The notes under the pieces were generated by a model. The model searched no databases. It was not told where the DNA came from and was given only the letters and a program-made list of their open reading frames with translations. A stretch of DNA of 64,000 bases from Pseudomonas putida. Lineage in GTDB: Bacteria; Pseudomonadota; Gammaproteobacteria; Pseudomonadales; Pseudomonadaceae. The DNA lies in assembly GCA_041879295.1 (NCBI GenBank), contig CP047152.1, forward strand, positions 3,229,501-3,293,500, in the 5' to 3' direction. The position numbers and the translations under genes are program-made. Shown piece after piece: positions 29,739 through 37,515 of this stretch; the first letter of the stretch is position 1; every line of letters begins with the position of its first letter.

Positions 29739-29977
29739 TCTATCTGTTTCTGGCGTTGCTGAGTTACGCCTGCACCTACTACCTGGTCGGCTTGCTGATT
29801 CAGGGTCAACTTGCCGATGTGGCCGAGGGCTTGCGCCATCGGCCCGATGCGCCTACGCCCGGCGAGTACCTGCGTGAGGTCGAGCCCCGCGCACGTCTGG
29901 CGCGGCGGCAGTACACCTTGATCGCTGGTACGGTGCTGGCCGTGCTGGCCTGCCTGATTGCCAGCGGGTTCGATTGA
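29735..29977 (+). CDS. small two-helix membrane protein
   Basis: An 80-residue protein with hydrophobic segments at about 1-24 and 61-78 and a charged Arg-rich stretch between, so probably two membrane helices. It is coupled to the hydrolase by an ATGA overlap. It ends four bases from the convergent ogt gene. No family recognised. Confidence 0.7.
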   Translation: MIYLFLALLSYACTYYLVGLLIQGQLADVAEGLRHRPDAPTPGEYLREVEPRARLARRQYTLIAGTVLAVLACLIASGFD

Positions 29978-29981
29978 CGCC

Positions 29982-30482
29982 TTACAGGTCCAGTGCCAGG
30001 CTTTGTCGCCCTTCCAGCGCCAGCAGGTACTGCTTGGCCGCCAGGCCACCGGCAAAACCGGTCAGGTTGCCCGACGCGCCGATTACCCGGTGACACGGGG
30101 CGATGATCGAAATCGGGTTGCGGCCATTGGCAGCGCCGACCGCGCGTACCGCCCTGGGGTTGCCGAGCTGCCGGGCAATATCGCTGTAGCTGCGGGTTTC
30201 GCCGAACGGTATCGCCAGCAGCGCAGCCCACACCTGACGCTGGAACTCAGTACCGGCAAAATCCAGCGCCAGCTCGAAACGCTGGCGCTTGCCGTCAAAG
30301 TACTCGCCCAGCTGGCGAGCGGCTTCCAGCAGTACCGGGCACTGGTCGTCCCGGTGCAGCGCGCCCAGGCGTACGCGGTTTTCCCGCTCTTCTTCCCACA
30401 ATACGGCTGCCAGGCAGTTGCCACGGGCCACAAGGGTGAGCATACCGACGGGCGATGGCATGATCGTGAATGCGCTGGACAT
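29982..30482 (-). CDS. ogt: methylated-DNA-protein-cysteine methyltransferase
   Basis: A 166-residue suicide DNA-repair protein that removes O6-alkyl groups from guanine. The active-site motif is IAPCHRVIG (Cys near residue 129), preceded by the HTH-like FQRQVWAALLAIPFGETRSYSDIA and the Asn hinge GAANGRNP. AGGAG seven bases before selects ATG 30482; an in-frame start 18 codons upstream lacks one. A single-domain Ogt type, without the Ada sensor. Confidence 0.93.
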   Translation of the reverse strand: MSSAFTIMPSPVGMLTLVARGNCLAAVLWEEERENRVRLGALHRDDQCPVLLEAARQLGEYFDGKRQRFELALDFAGTEFQRQVWAALLAIPFGETRSYSDIARQLGNPRAVRAVGAANGRNPISIIAPCHRVIGASGNLTGFAGGLAAKQYLLALEGRQSLALDL

Positions 30483-30552
30483 AGCCGGCTCCTGCAAGTT
30501 GCGACCGCCCAACTGTACGCATCCACAGTCTTTCATGCACCCGCTTTCTTGC

Positions 30553-31362
30553 TCAGTTCATTGCGCAGCCGGCAATGTGCCGCGCCTGGCTGAGCGTGAC
30601 CTTGGGTATCAGTTCAGCGGGAATGCGTGATGTTGCCGACAGGTTGTAGACGCGGAAATGCTCGTTCACCACCTCCCTGGCCATTAGCGTCAACGACGGC
30701 AGGATGCGGCTGTCCCAATGCTGGTCGAGCCCGCACGGCGAAGACGGGCCCTGGCCGTCCTCGTAAAAGCGCCCGACGCTCTGGTCGAGGTCTACCCCCA
30801 CCAGCAACACTTCCTCGAAGCCCAGGTGATAGGCCAACTGCAAGGCCACATAAACCACCGTGCGGGCATCGAAAAAGCCATGGGCGAGGTCTTTACTGAA
30901 GGCGATCGAGCGGCTGCGTTTGCTCCACAGTGCCCGGTTGCACACGCAACTGTCACCCTGGCCGCGCAAACCGTCCAGCAGGCTCGGCGTGTCGGCTTTG
31001 TGCAAGGCATAACACTGGGTGTGGGCTGGCACATCGGCACGCGCATACTGCTCTGGCCACAGGGCCAGGCGTTCGCTGTCGCGCACGGCAGTGGCGAACA
31101 AGGCCGGCTGTTGCTGGCAAAAGCTTTTGTCGGTGCACACGTAGAAGAAAGGTTTTATGCCGTGTTCGGCGGTCATGGCGACCGAGCCATTCATGGCGAT
31201 GATGGGCAAATGCGCAAACTCGCCCAGTGGAAACTGTTTGGCAGAAGCGCCGGAGGCAAGGATCACCACGGGGCCCTTCTGGGTGTTGCGACACGCCTCG
31301 AAATCGGAGAACGCCCCGCGTTCAGCGCTTGGCTGCAACGGAAGTGTGTTCATCAATGGCAT
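30553..31362 (-). CDS. LPS core biosynthesis protein, WaaZ/RfaZ-like
   Basis: A 269-residue cytoplasmic protein. Similarity to E. coli WaaZ (linked to a third Kdo on the LPS inner core) is seen in order: VVILASGASAKQFPL, MNGSVAM, FFYVCTD, IAFSKDLAHGFF, VALQLAYHLGFE, VGVDLDQS.GRFYED, ILPSLTLM and YNLS. No other LPS gene lies nearby. ATG 31362 is taken as start, though no good ribosome site is visible; ATG 31353 is an alternative. Confidence 0.75.
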   Translation of the reverse strand: MPLMNTLPLQPSAERGAFSDFEACRNTQKGPVVILASGASAKQFPLGEFAHLPIIAMNGSVAMTAEHGIKPFFYVCTDKSFCQQQPALFATAVRDSERLALWPEQYARADVPAHTQCYALHKADTPSLLDGLRGQGDSCVCNRALWSKRSRSIAFSKDLAHGFFDARTVVYVALQLAYHLGFEEVLLVGVDLDQSVGRFYEDGQGPSSPCGLDQHWDSRILPSLTLMAREVVNEHFRVYNLSATSRIPAELIPKVTLSQARHIAGCAMN

Positions 31363-31386
31363 CTTTAACCGGACAGTACAAACCAC

Positions 31387-31678
31387 AATACTGATCCGTG
31401 TATATGCCGTGGCCGCTTTTACCTGACGTTACTTGGCTGAGCTTCAGTCAACCGCCATTCCCTTGTTTGGCGGGGTTTCAGCCTGGCGAATACCGGCTGG
31501 TCCAACTGCCTTAACAGACCACCGCAGTGAAAAAGTGTTCCCCTACTGTGGATAAGGAATAGCGATGACCATCACCGATGGTGACGGACGGGTACTAAGC
31601 GCCTTTCGTCATGAGCCTGCTTGATGCTTACCACTGGCGAGACTAATACTTAAACATCTGCCTGGGGAGGCACGAAAA
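31387..31678 (+). other. gap upstream of a small gene
   Basis: A 292-base stretch with no supported gene. A 19-codon frame at 31565-31624 has AAGGA before it but is too short to judge. GGGGAGG at 31664-31670 belongs to the next gene. Confidence 0.3.
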
Positions 31679-31885
31679 ATGCAACCAAGATTCGTTATCG
31701 TTCCCGCTGTGCCGATCGAAAAGGAGTCGTTCCGCGTAGGCAGCCGCTACTACGCCGCTACCGTTTGTGGAGGGTTCGACATTTATGACAATCAGGCAAA
31801 GGAGCGGCTCAAGCCGAGCTATCCAAACCGGAAGGAGGCGCAGGTGAAGTGCGAGCATTTGAACAAGCGGGATGACGCGGGGTAA
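31679..31885 (+). CDS. 68-residue hypothetical protein
   Basis: A small soluble protein opening MQPRFVIVPAVPIEKE with a Lys/Asn-rich C-terminus. The strong GGGGAGG eight bases upstream makes it likely real. The pattern (Y)AATVCGGFDIYDNQ...RLKPSYPNRKEAQ looks like a small beta domain recording a value, but no family is assigned. It lies in a patchy accessory region. Confidence 0.6.
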   Translation: MQPRFVIVPAVPIEKESFRVGSRYYAATVCGGFDIYDNQAKERLKPSYPNRKEAQVKCEHLNKRDDAG

Positions 31886-31926
31886 CCGTAGAGATCTGCG
31901 CGGCTCAGCAAGCTCGGGTTACTGAC

Positions 31927-32256
31927 TCAATCCAGACATTCCTTGGCAGCCTGGCGTAACTTGTCGCCAGACAGAAAGCTGCCCTTGTAGAAGGTCGCGC
32001 GGCTGCCCTCGCGAACGTCGACTACGTCAAGCACATCGTCGCTTGCCACGGCACTTGATGCCGTGAGCCGGTAGCCGTGGGCTATCGACTTCTGCGTGGC
32101 CTGGGGTGCCAGCGCCTGCCATTTTGGCAGGACACAGGCGGCGTACTGCTGCGGCGACTTTTTGGTCAGTTTGCTGGCTGTGGGTTTGCCAGGGGTTGCG
32201 CAACCGGCAAGGCTGGCAACCAACACAGTTGCGAGAAAAATACGAAATGTAGGCAT
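31927..32256 (-). CDS. small lipoprotein
   Basis: A 109-residue lipoprotein with signal peptide MPTFRIFLATVLVAS and lipobox SLAGC (Cys18). The mature part starts with a Thr/Ser/Lys-rich linker, then contains CVLPKWQALAPQ and ends KECLD, leaving two Cys that could pair. Of unknown function; small lipoproteins of this kind are common orphans in Pseudomonas. The start at 32256 gives a normal signal peptide. Confidence 0.7.
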   Translation of the reverse strand: MPTFRIFLATVLVASLAGCATPGKPTASKLTKKSPQQYAACVLPKWQALAPQATQKSIAHGYRLTASSAVASDDVLDVVDVREGSRATFYKGSFLSGDKLRQAAKECLD

Positions 32257-32453
32257 TTGCAATCGGCCGTTATGGATACGCTGCATTCTAACGGCGATGA
32301 CACCGCGTTACCAATCAACCAAAGTCTTGCAGCAGGACGAAGCCCAAGCGAGATCTGTGTAGCGCACCTGATATTTCTGCCAGTAGCCGGGGCACGCCGC
32401 AACAGTGAAACTCCCGAGGGACATCACACCACGACTCGGCAGGGCTTCATACC

Positions 32454-32654
32454 ATGCAAACGAACGCCAACCACACTCAGTTCTTCTATCAGAACGGCAA
32501 ACTCGTCACCCTTAAAACCGGTGAACAGGGCCATAGTATCTTTCGCTCGCAGGACGTCCCCCTTGCCGAGCGACAATCAGACGACACCAACGCCGGCGGA
32601 CTGCTGGCAACTGACGACAAGGGTTCGGTGCTGCAGGTACAGGAGAAAAGCTGA
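32454..32654 (+). pseudogene. Rhs/YD-repeat protein fragment
   Basis: A 66-codon frame whose product (FFYQNGKLVTLKTGEQ, SIFRSQD.PLAE, LLATDDKGSVLQVQ) closely follows the junction segment found near the C-terminal end of Pseudomonas Rhs/insecticidal-toxin-like proteins, just before the HxYxPYG core boundary. Here both the long repeat domain before it and the toxin tip after it are missing, and a stop follows immediately. It is best seen as an orphan remnant of an rhs gene, or a mini-gene derived from one. No ribosome site is evident. Confidence 0.6.
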
Positions 32655-32697
32655 AGCCCTGAGGATACTCCGGCGCCATTGCGAGCCAAACCCGGGG

Positions 32698-32796
32698 TCA
32701 GGGCTTGGCTCCCCTGTACAACACAATGGCTGCTATATCCAGGGCCAACACACTGCCGACAAACAGGAACATGACGTACAGATCTTCAGAGAGCAT
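32698..32796 (-). CDS. 32-residue single-span membrane peptide (copy 1)
   Basis: A 32-residue peptide, MLSEDLYVMFLF... ending YRGAKP, with one hydrophobic span containing LALDIAA. A GGGGGA ribosome site is placed eight bases before ATG. A second peptide of identical length and layout is encoded at 33952-34050, and the DNA around both stops shares CCGGGGTCAGGG. An acidic Asp in mid-membrane is conserved between them. Length and topology recall type I toxins or small membrane regulators; function unknown. Confidence 0.55.
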   Translation of the reverse strand: MLSEDLYVMFLFVGSVLALDIAAIVLYRGAKP

Positions 32797-32879
32797 TGCC
32801 GTATCCCCCAGATGCGCCGGTTTCAAAAGGGGTATGCAATTACTGATCCCGTCAGCGCGACAGGTATGCGAGCTGCGAA

Positions 32880-33215
32880 TCAGCTGAACTTTAACTTGAC
32901 TACTTTGCTCAGCGCCCAGCCACTGAAGACATAGAACGCATCCAGGTAGAAGCGCCCTGCATAGTTGGGCAACGGCGTTTGATTCAACAGCACATCCGGC
33001 TCGGGTGCGGGAGGAAACAGTGCATAAAAGCCGTTGGGCAGAACTGCCAGTGCCAGCAGTAACAGGTAAGTCGAGGCTTGTAGCAGGGTGGCACGATGAC
33101 TGGATCTGGCGGACCACTTCAGCCCGTAGTAGGCAACCAGGCCGGCAACAGGCAAAACCCAGAAATGCGTCGGAATCCCAATGAACATTTCGGCGACTAC
33201 GCTTCTTGCTTCCAC
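32880..33215 (-). CDS. three-span membrane protein
   Basis: A 111-residue protein starting with GTG (GGAGAG six bases upstream). Hydrophobic segments fall at about 9-30, 42-62 and 85-105, with a Pro-rich loop (FPPAPEPDVLLNQTPLPNY) between the last two. No family recognised. It reads in the same direction as, and 83 bases upstream of, the 32-residue membrane peptide, so the two may be co-transcribed. Confidence 0.6.
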   Translation of the reverse strand: MEARSVVAEMFIGIPTHFWVLPVAGLVAYYGLKWSARSSHRATLLQASTYLLLLALAVLPNGFYALFPPAPEPDVLLNQTPLPNYAGRFYLDAFYVFSGWALSKVVKLKFS

Positions 33216-33340
33216 CTGCGACTCTCCATCCAAATACAACGATTATTACGGGCGGGGCCGGCAAATGCAAAGCAACGCTGCTCAGGCCATACCGGCTCCA
33301 CCCGCCCTTTTTGAACGTTGCCGGGCAGGCGATCGGCAGA

Positions 33341-33367
33341 CAAAAAGCCCGCTCTCGACGGCGGGCT
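33341..33367 (-). terminator. terminator of the lipoprotein gene
   Basis: On the minus strand GCCCGC-N8-GCGGGC is followed by a T-run (read as AAAAA at 33342-33346 on the plus strand). It lies about 20 bases after the stop of the lipoprotein gene. Confidence 0.7.
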
Positions 33368-33387
33368 ATTGGTGTGGGGTAGAATGA

Positions 33388-33756
33388 TTACGCTTTTGAA
33401 CACATCAGTGCAGCATCCAGCAACCTGCCATGGTCGTACCAGGCATCACGTTGATAGGCCGTGAAGTGGCGTTCGGCTCCCGCGCCCCGCAACTCTACAA
33501 GACCATCGGCCTTGTCGGGGTCAGTGCTTTCGACGAAAAGCCTGACCGCGTTATCACCCTCGACTTCATAGGTTTTCACATTGCTTTGTAGCTCGCCTTT
33601 GACGCACCCCAGATACGCAGGTGGGCTTTTCATGGTAGTGCCAGCCGTATAATCGTGGCTGTCACGTACATCAGGGTTTTGTGCGCAGCCTGCCATGAAC
33701 AACATGGCTACCCCGGATACAAGTAGTGCCCCTGCTAGCGATCTTGAGTTATTCAT
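33388..33756 (-). CDS. lipoprotein, hypothetical
   Basis: A 122-residue lipoprotein with a Leu/Val/Ala signal peptide and lipobox FMAGC (Cys about 24). The mature part has MKSPPAYLGCVKGELQ, a beta-rich middle (YEVEGDNAVRLFVES) and DAALMC near the end. The start at 33756 matches a normal signal peptide; the longer frame upstream would put it in the interior. No function recognised. Confidence 0.7.
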   Translation of the reverse strand: MNNSRSLAGALLVSGVAMLFMAGCAQNPDVRDSHDYTAGTTMKSPPAYLGCVKGELQSNVKTYEVEGDNAVRLFVESTDPDKADGLVELRGAGAERHFTAYQRDAWYDHGRLLDAALMCSKA

Positions 33757-33951
33757 GCGACACGCTCCTGCAGCCCCATCGAAAACCGGGAAATGTTGCC
33801 AAGCAGCCTGCCCTTTTTTAGGTTTTGGTATGCCCATGTTACTGCGCCATCGCGACCGGGCATTAGGTTTGTTTGCTATATAGGTTTCAGGGCGTTTCCC
33901 TCACGCCCTGCCGTGCCCCGATTACGAGTAAGTCCTACCCCATAACCGGGG

Positions 33952-34050
33952 TCAGGGGATGGCGTTGAGAAACACATAAGTCGCCGCCAGGTCCAGTACC
34001 AGCACAGCAACCACGCTGAAAATCATGTAATAGCGGTCATCCTGAGTCAT
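33952..34050 (-). CDS. 32-residue single-span membrane peptide (copy 2)
   Basis: A 32-residue peptide, MTQDDRYYMIF... ending VFLNAIP, aligning without gaps to the peptide at 32698-32796: acidic N-terminus, Tyr-x-Met, a hydrophobic span with VLxLD(I/L)AA, and a final Pro. The upstream GGGG-TACG and downstream CCGGGGTCAGGG resemble those of copy 1, so these are duplicated units. A CAGGGCG/CGCCCTG hairpin (33888-33910) lies downstream. Too short for ordinary gene finders. Confidence 0.55.
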   Translation of the reverse strand: MTQDDRYYMIFSVVAVLVLDLAATYVFLNAIP

Positions 34051-34157
34051 ATCTGCGTACCCCGCATGATCAATGTCTCAAGGTCACAGCAATTCCCGTT
34101 CCAGCAACCTGATACCGCCCACTGGCACCGCGCCAGCCAAACAGCGCAATCGCGCAG

Positions 34158-34445
34158 TCAGTCCTTGATCTGGCATACGCCATTGGCTTTGTTCTTACCG
34201 GTATACGAAACGTCCGGCGAGCCGTCCGGGTTGATCGACAACGATACCGTTACCCCTCCACCTTTGGCCTCGAAATAGTTGTCATTGAATTTCTTTAGCT
34301 TGGCTTCCCTGCCATTGATGTAGATAGGCCCACCTTTATCGGCATGGACCTCGATATTTCCGGGGCATGTCGCGTTCAACAGCGGAATACCGGCGTGGGC
34401 AGCGCCCGATGCGGCAAGCAACAGGCCTAGTAACAAACGCTTCAT
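34158..34445 (-). CDS. small exported protein
   Basis: A 95-residue exported protein: a signal peptide (cut near AAHA-GI, residue about 18), then a compact domain with two Cys (ATCPGNIEV near the start and NGVCQIKD at the end) that could form a disulfide. The pattern of Gly/Asn turns and alternating strands (VTVSLSINPDGSPDVSYTG) suggests a small beta domain. Homologues exist as conserved periplasmic hypotheticals; no role is known to me. Confidence 0.7.
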   Translation of the reverse strand: MKRLLLGLLLAASGAAHAGIPLLNATCPGNIEVHADKGGPIYINGREAKLKKFNDNYFEAKGGGVTVSLSINPDGSPDVSYTGKNKANGVCQIKD

Positions 34446-34660
34446 TCGCAGTGTCCTCGTGGGGTTGTCGGGGTGCGCGCGTTAAAGCAGTCCTGCGATG
34501 GCGAAGAGGCTCATCGCTCGTTCGAGATTCTAGGCAAACACATGCAGGCTCATCTCGCTATGCATTTTTTTTATTCAGTGCATCCAGTCCGCCCGTTGGC
34601 GGGTATTGCTGGTGGGCGGCCTTTGACTGCCCAGCCCAATGACTTTCAGGAGCACTGCAA

Positions 34661-35188
34661 ATGAACTTCAAATACTCCACCTGCCTGCTTGCCTGCAGCC
34701 TCGCCCTTGCGCTGCCGCCCGCCCACGCTCAGAGCGCGCTGCCAGAACCGATCAAAGTCCCTGATGGCCATCGCGTCCTGCTCGAAACCGTCGGCGTCGG
34801 CGAGATCACCTACGAGTGCCGCGACAAGGCCAACACCCCAGGTCAGACCGAATGGACTTTCGTCGGTCCCAAGGCAGTGCTCAATGACCGTACCGGTAAC
34901 CAGGTGGGCGACTACTTTGGCCCGCCCGCCACCTGGCAGGCCAAGGATGGCTCGAAAGTCACCGGCACCCAACTGGCAGTGGCACCGGCGGACAAAGGCG
35001 CCATACCGTATCAACTGGTCAAGGCCAACCCGGCCGAAGGCAAAGGCGCCATGCAGGGGGTCAGCTATATCCAGCGCCTGGCTACCCGCGGTGGTGTGGC
35101 GCCGTCAGTCGACTGCACGACCCAGAACAAAGGTGCCAGGCAGGTCGTCCAGTACCAGGCTGACTATGTGTTCTGGACAGCCAAGTAA
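34661..35188 (+). CDS. DUF3455-type exported protein
   Basis: A 175-residue exported protein with a signal peptide (cut near AHA-QS). The mature domain begins LPEPIKVPDGHRVLLET and contains ITYECR, WTFVGPKAVLND, DYFGPPATWQAKDGSKVTGT, IPYQLVKA, GMQGVSYIQRL-like and ADYVFWTAK segments, typical of the DUF3455 family of unknown function. AGGAG before ATG (34648-34652). An ECF sigma factor follows 100 bases later; in other proteobacteria such domains are found near ECF/anti-sigma pairs, so co-regulation is possible. Confidence 0.8.
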   Translation: MNFKYSTCLLACSLALALPPAHAQSALPEPIKVPDGHRVLLETVGVGEITYECRDKANTPGQTEWTFVGPKAVLNDRTGNQVGDYFGPPATWQAKDGSKVTGTQLAVAPADKGAIPYQLVKANPAEGKGAMQGVSYIQRLATRGGVAPSVDCTTQNKGARQVVQYQADYVFWTAK

Positions 35189-35291
35189 CACGCACCTGAG
35201 CCTACGCCCTGCGAGTGATGATCTACGCTCGATGGCAAGCCCCCGGCTGGATGGCCGGGGTACCTTGCCTTACACAAGGAAGCCACACACG

Positions 35292-35840
35292 TTGAACTCG
35301 CCGGCCGCCCCCTTCGACTTCCATCGCTGCCTGGTCGCCTGTGCACAGGGTGACCGGCGAGCCCTGCAGGCGCTCTACGATCATGAAGGCGCGCGCCTGC
35401 TGGGCGTTGCCCGGCGTATCGCACGTGACGACGCCACTGCAGAAGACATCGTCCACGATGCGATCATCCGCATCTGGACCCGCGCCGCCAGCTACGACCC
35501 GGCGCGCGGCTCGGCTCGGGGCTGGATCTACAGCATTACCCGCCACCTGGCACTGAATTCGATACGCGATACCCGCCGTGAAACGGTACTGACCGATGCC
35601 GACACCGAAACTGCGTCAACATTGCACGGGAGGGTTGATGACCTTGACCTCTGGTCCGGCTCAGCAAAGATTTACCGTTGCCTTGAACAGCTGCAGCCCG
35701 CACCGCAACGCTGCATCCTGCACGCCTACGTGGACGGCTGCAGCCACGCCGAGATAGCCGGTTTATTGGGCGCGCCACTGGGCACTGTCAAGGCCTGGAT
35801 CAAACGCAGCCTCAAAGCGCTACGGGAGTGTCTGGAATGA
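35292..35840 (+). CDS. ECF-type RNA polymerase sigma factor
   Basis: A 182-residue extracytoplasmic-function sigma factor. Region 2 includes ALYDHEGARLLGVARRI, DDATAEDIVHDAIIRIW and RGWIYSITRHLALNSIRD; region 4 has QRCILHAYVDGCSHAEIAGLLGAPLGTVKAWIKRSL. The TTG start is chosen from AAGGAAG (35276-35282) and domain fit. It overlaps its anti-sigma gene by ATGA, the usual coupling. By family it belongs with RskA-partnered (SigK-like) sigmas; targets unknown. Confidence 0.88.
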   Translation: MNSPAAPFDFHRCLVACAQGDRRALQALYDHEGARLLGVARRIARDDATAEDIVHDAIIRIWTRAASYDPARGSARGWIYSITRHLALNSIRDTRRETVLTDADTETASTLHGRVDDLDLWSGSAKIYRCLEQLQPAPQRCILHAYVDGCSHAEIAGLLGAPLGTVKAWIKRSLKALRECLE

Positions 35841-36529
35841 AGCCCGATTCTGCCGAAGAACTGGACAGCCTCGCCGGGGAATATGTGCTGGGGACCTTGT
35901 CGCCGGAGCAATATGCCGCGGTGGCCGAACGCCTGCATACCGACCCCGCGCTCCGCGCCGCTGTGGATGCCTGGGAGGCCCGGCTGTTGGAGCTGACCGC
36001 GCTGTCTACCCCACAGCCGCCGAGCCCCCGCCTGTGGCGCCGTATCCAGCGCAGCCTCGACGAGCTACCCGCACCGCGCACACAGACGCGTTTGTGGCAA
36101 CGCCTCGGCCTGTGGCAAAGGCTCAGCGCCGCAGGGCTGGCTGCAAGCCTGCTGCTGGCGTTTATCCTGCTGACCACGCCCCCCTCTACCACGGAATACC
36201 TGGTGGTGCTGGTGGCGCCAAACAGCCAGGCCCCCGGCTGGGTGGTACAGGCCAGTGACAGCCACATGATCGAACTGCTGCCGCTGGGCCAGGACACGGT
36301 CCCCGACGGCATGGCCCTGCAGTTCTGGACCAAGGGCGAGCAATGGCGTGCCCCGGTTTCGCTTGGCCTGGTCAAACCAGGCGAACCCTATCGGGTTCCG
36401 CTGCAAAGCCTGCCCCCTTTGGAGGCCAATCAATTGTTCGAGCTGACGCTGGAGAAAGCCGGTGGCTCGCCTACCGGTCTGCCGACAGGGCCGGTGAAGT
36501 TCATTGGACGCGCGGTGAAAGTGATATGA
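35837..36529 (+). CDS. RskA-family anti-sigma factor
   Basis: A 230-residue single-pass membrane protein. The cytoplasmic N-terminus (about 1-90) carries the anti-sigma motif LAGEYVLGTLSPEQ..AVAERL. One membrane helix (about 98-117, LSAAGLAASLLLAFILLT) leads to a periplasmic RskA domain with LVVLVAPNSQAPGWVVQ, LPLGQDTVPDGMALQFW and a final FELTLE..GGSPTGLPTGPV, the family hallmark. It should hold the sigma factor encoded just upstream until released by proteolysis. Confidence 0.9.
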   Translation: MKPDSAEELDSLAGEYVLGTLSPEQYAAVAERLHTDPALRAAVDAWEARLLELTALSTPQPPSPRLWRRIQRSLDELPAPRTQTRLWQRLGLWQRLSAAGLAASLLLAFILLTTPPSTTEYLVVLVAPNSQAPGWVVQASDSHMIELLPLGQDTVPDGMALQFWTKGEQWRAPVSLGLVKPGEPYRVPLQSLPPLEANQLFELTLEKAGGSPTGLPTGPVKFIGRAVKVI

Positions 36530-36533
36530 CACG

Positions 36534-36563
36534 AAAGGGCCGCAGCACGTGTCTGCGGCCTTC
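36534..36563. terminator. bidirectional terminator
   Basis: AAAGGGCCGCAG-CACGTGT-CTGCGGCCTT lies between convergent genes: an 8-bp GGCCGCAG/CTGCGGCC stem flanked by A's and T's. Confidence 0.6.
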
Positions 36564-36582
36564 GTAAAGCTGGAAGCCAGGG

Positions 36583-36840
36583 TCAGGCGCGGATCACCTC
36601 AAGGCGATCCCGCCCAGCCTCTGTGATGGCGTTCTCTCCTTCATCGCTGATGCGATAACGTCCTGACACCATTTTGGTAATTGAGAAACAGACCAGCCCG
36701 CTTTGGGACAAGGCTTGGCCTGCTTCGAAGCTCATTGCCTGCTCCAGGTCGAAGATCTTGATCTCTCCGATTTTATAGCGTGCAAACGCGACCAAGGCGT
36801 TATCCAGTTCTTGTTGACTGATCGTTGTAGCGACTTCCAT
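36583..36840 (-). CDS. 85-residue hypothetical protein
   Basis: A small soluble protein with GGGAGG a few bases before ATG. The N-terminal half is helical (ISQQELDNALVAFARYKIGEI), the second half looks like a winged-helix wing (CFSITKMVSGRYRISDEGENAITEAG). It could be a minor DNA-binding or regulatory protein. Nothing recognised. Confidence 0.6.
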   Translation of the reverse strand: MEVATTISQQELDNALVAFARYKIGEIKIFDLEQAMSFEAGQALSQSGLVCFSITKMVSGRYRISDEGENAITEAGRDRLEVIRA

Positions 36841-37073
36841 TCGACCTCCCAGGTCATGAGAGCCCCGGTCCGTGGGGGTGGAGGCAACGAACCGGGTGGC
36901 TTGTTGAAGGCGGACCGTACTATGCAGTCACGGAAGTCGCTACTGGCTTTCCATCCATGCTGGATGGGTAGGCAGCACGACACCCGCCACACCTACGGTC
37001 ACTTCAGGAGCCGTCGCCGCATGCCCCGCGTCACCTACCTCGCGGGTAATCCCGCTAAGCCATGCGGCCCTGC
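36841..37073 (+). other. gap with a degenerate REP remnant
   Basis: This 233-base stretch has no supported gene. CTCGCGGGTAATCCCGCTAAG at 37038-37058 looks like an eroded REP sequence downstream of the aroQ-like gene. Confidence 0.4.
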
Positions 37074-37511
37074 TCAGACCATGCTCATCGCCGCACGCAG
37101 CGCCAGCAGGTAGGTTTCGACACCAAACCCGCAGATTTGCCCGCGCACCACCTCGGCAAATACCGAGTGATGGCGGAACGGCTCCCTGGCATGGATGTTG
37201 GACATGTGCACTTCTACCACCGGCACTTCGATGATGGCCAATGCATCACGAATGCCGTAGCTGTAATGGGTCCAGGCACCGGCATTGATCAGCACGGCAT
37301 CTACCCGGTCCTCATAGGCCTGATGGATGCGTTCGCACATGGCGCCTTCGAAGTTGCTCTGGAAGCTCTCAACCTGGGCTCCCAGCTCTTCGCCCAAGGC
37401 CTGCAACGCCTGGTCGATGTCGGCCAGGGTCGCAGTGCCGTACTGGCGCGGGTCGCGCTTGCCGAACATGTTGTGGTTGATGCCATGCAGCATCAGTACA
37501 TTGGCGACCAT
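37074..37511 (-). CDS. type II 3-dehydroquinate dehydratase, AroQ paralogue
   Basis: A 145-residue dehydroquinase-type protein: LMLHGINHNMFGKRDPRQYG (usual form NGPNLNLLGxRxPxxYG), QSNFEGAMCERIH, NAGAWTHYSYGIRDAL, VEVHMSNIHAREPFRHHS and GFGVETYLLAL. The Arg, Tyr, Asn, His and second Arg of the active site are present, but the first motif is altered (HGINHN). In normal AroQ it converts 3-dehydroquinate to 3-dehydroshikimate; here it is last in an operon with a CoA transferase, so a catabolic or modified role is likely. The spacing from the AroE-like gene is four bases. Confidence 0.8.
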   Translation of the reverse strand: MVANVLMLHGINHNMFGKRDPRQYGTATLADIDQALQALGEELGAQVESFQSNFEGAMCERIHQAYEDRVDAVLINAGAWTHYSYGIRDALAIIEVPVVEVHMSNIHAREPFRHHSVFAEVVRGQICGFGVETYLLALRAAMSMV

Positions 37512-37515
37512 CGAC

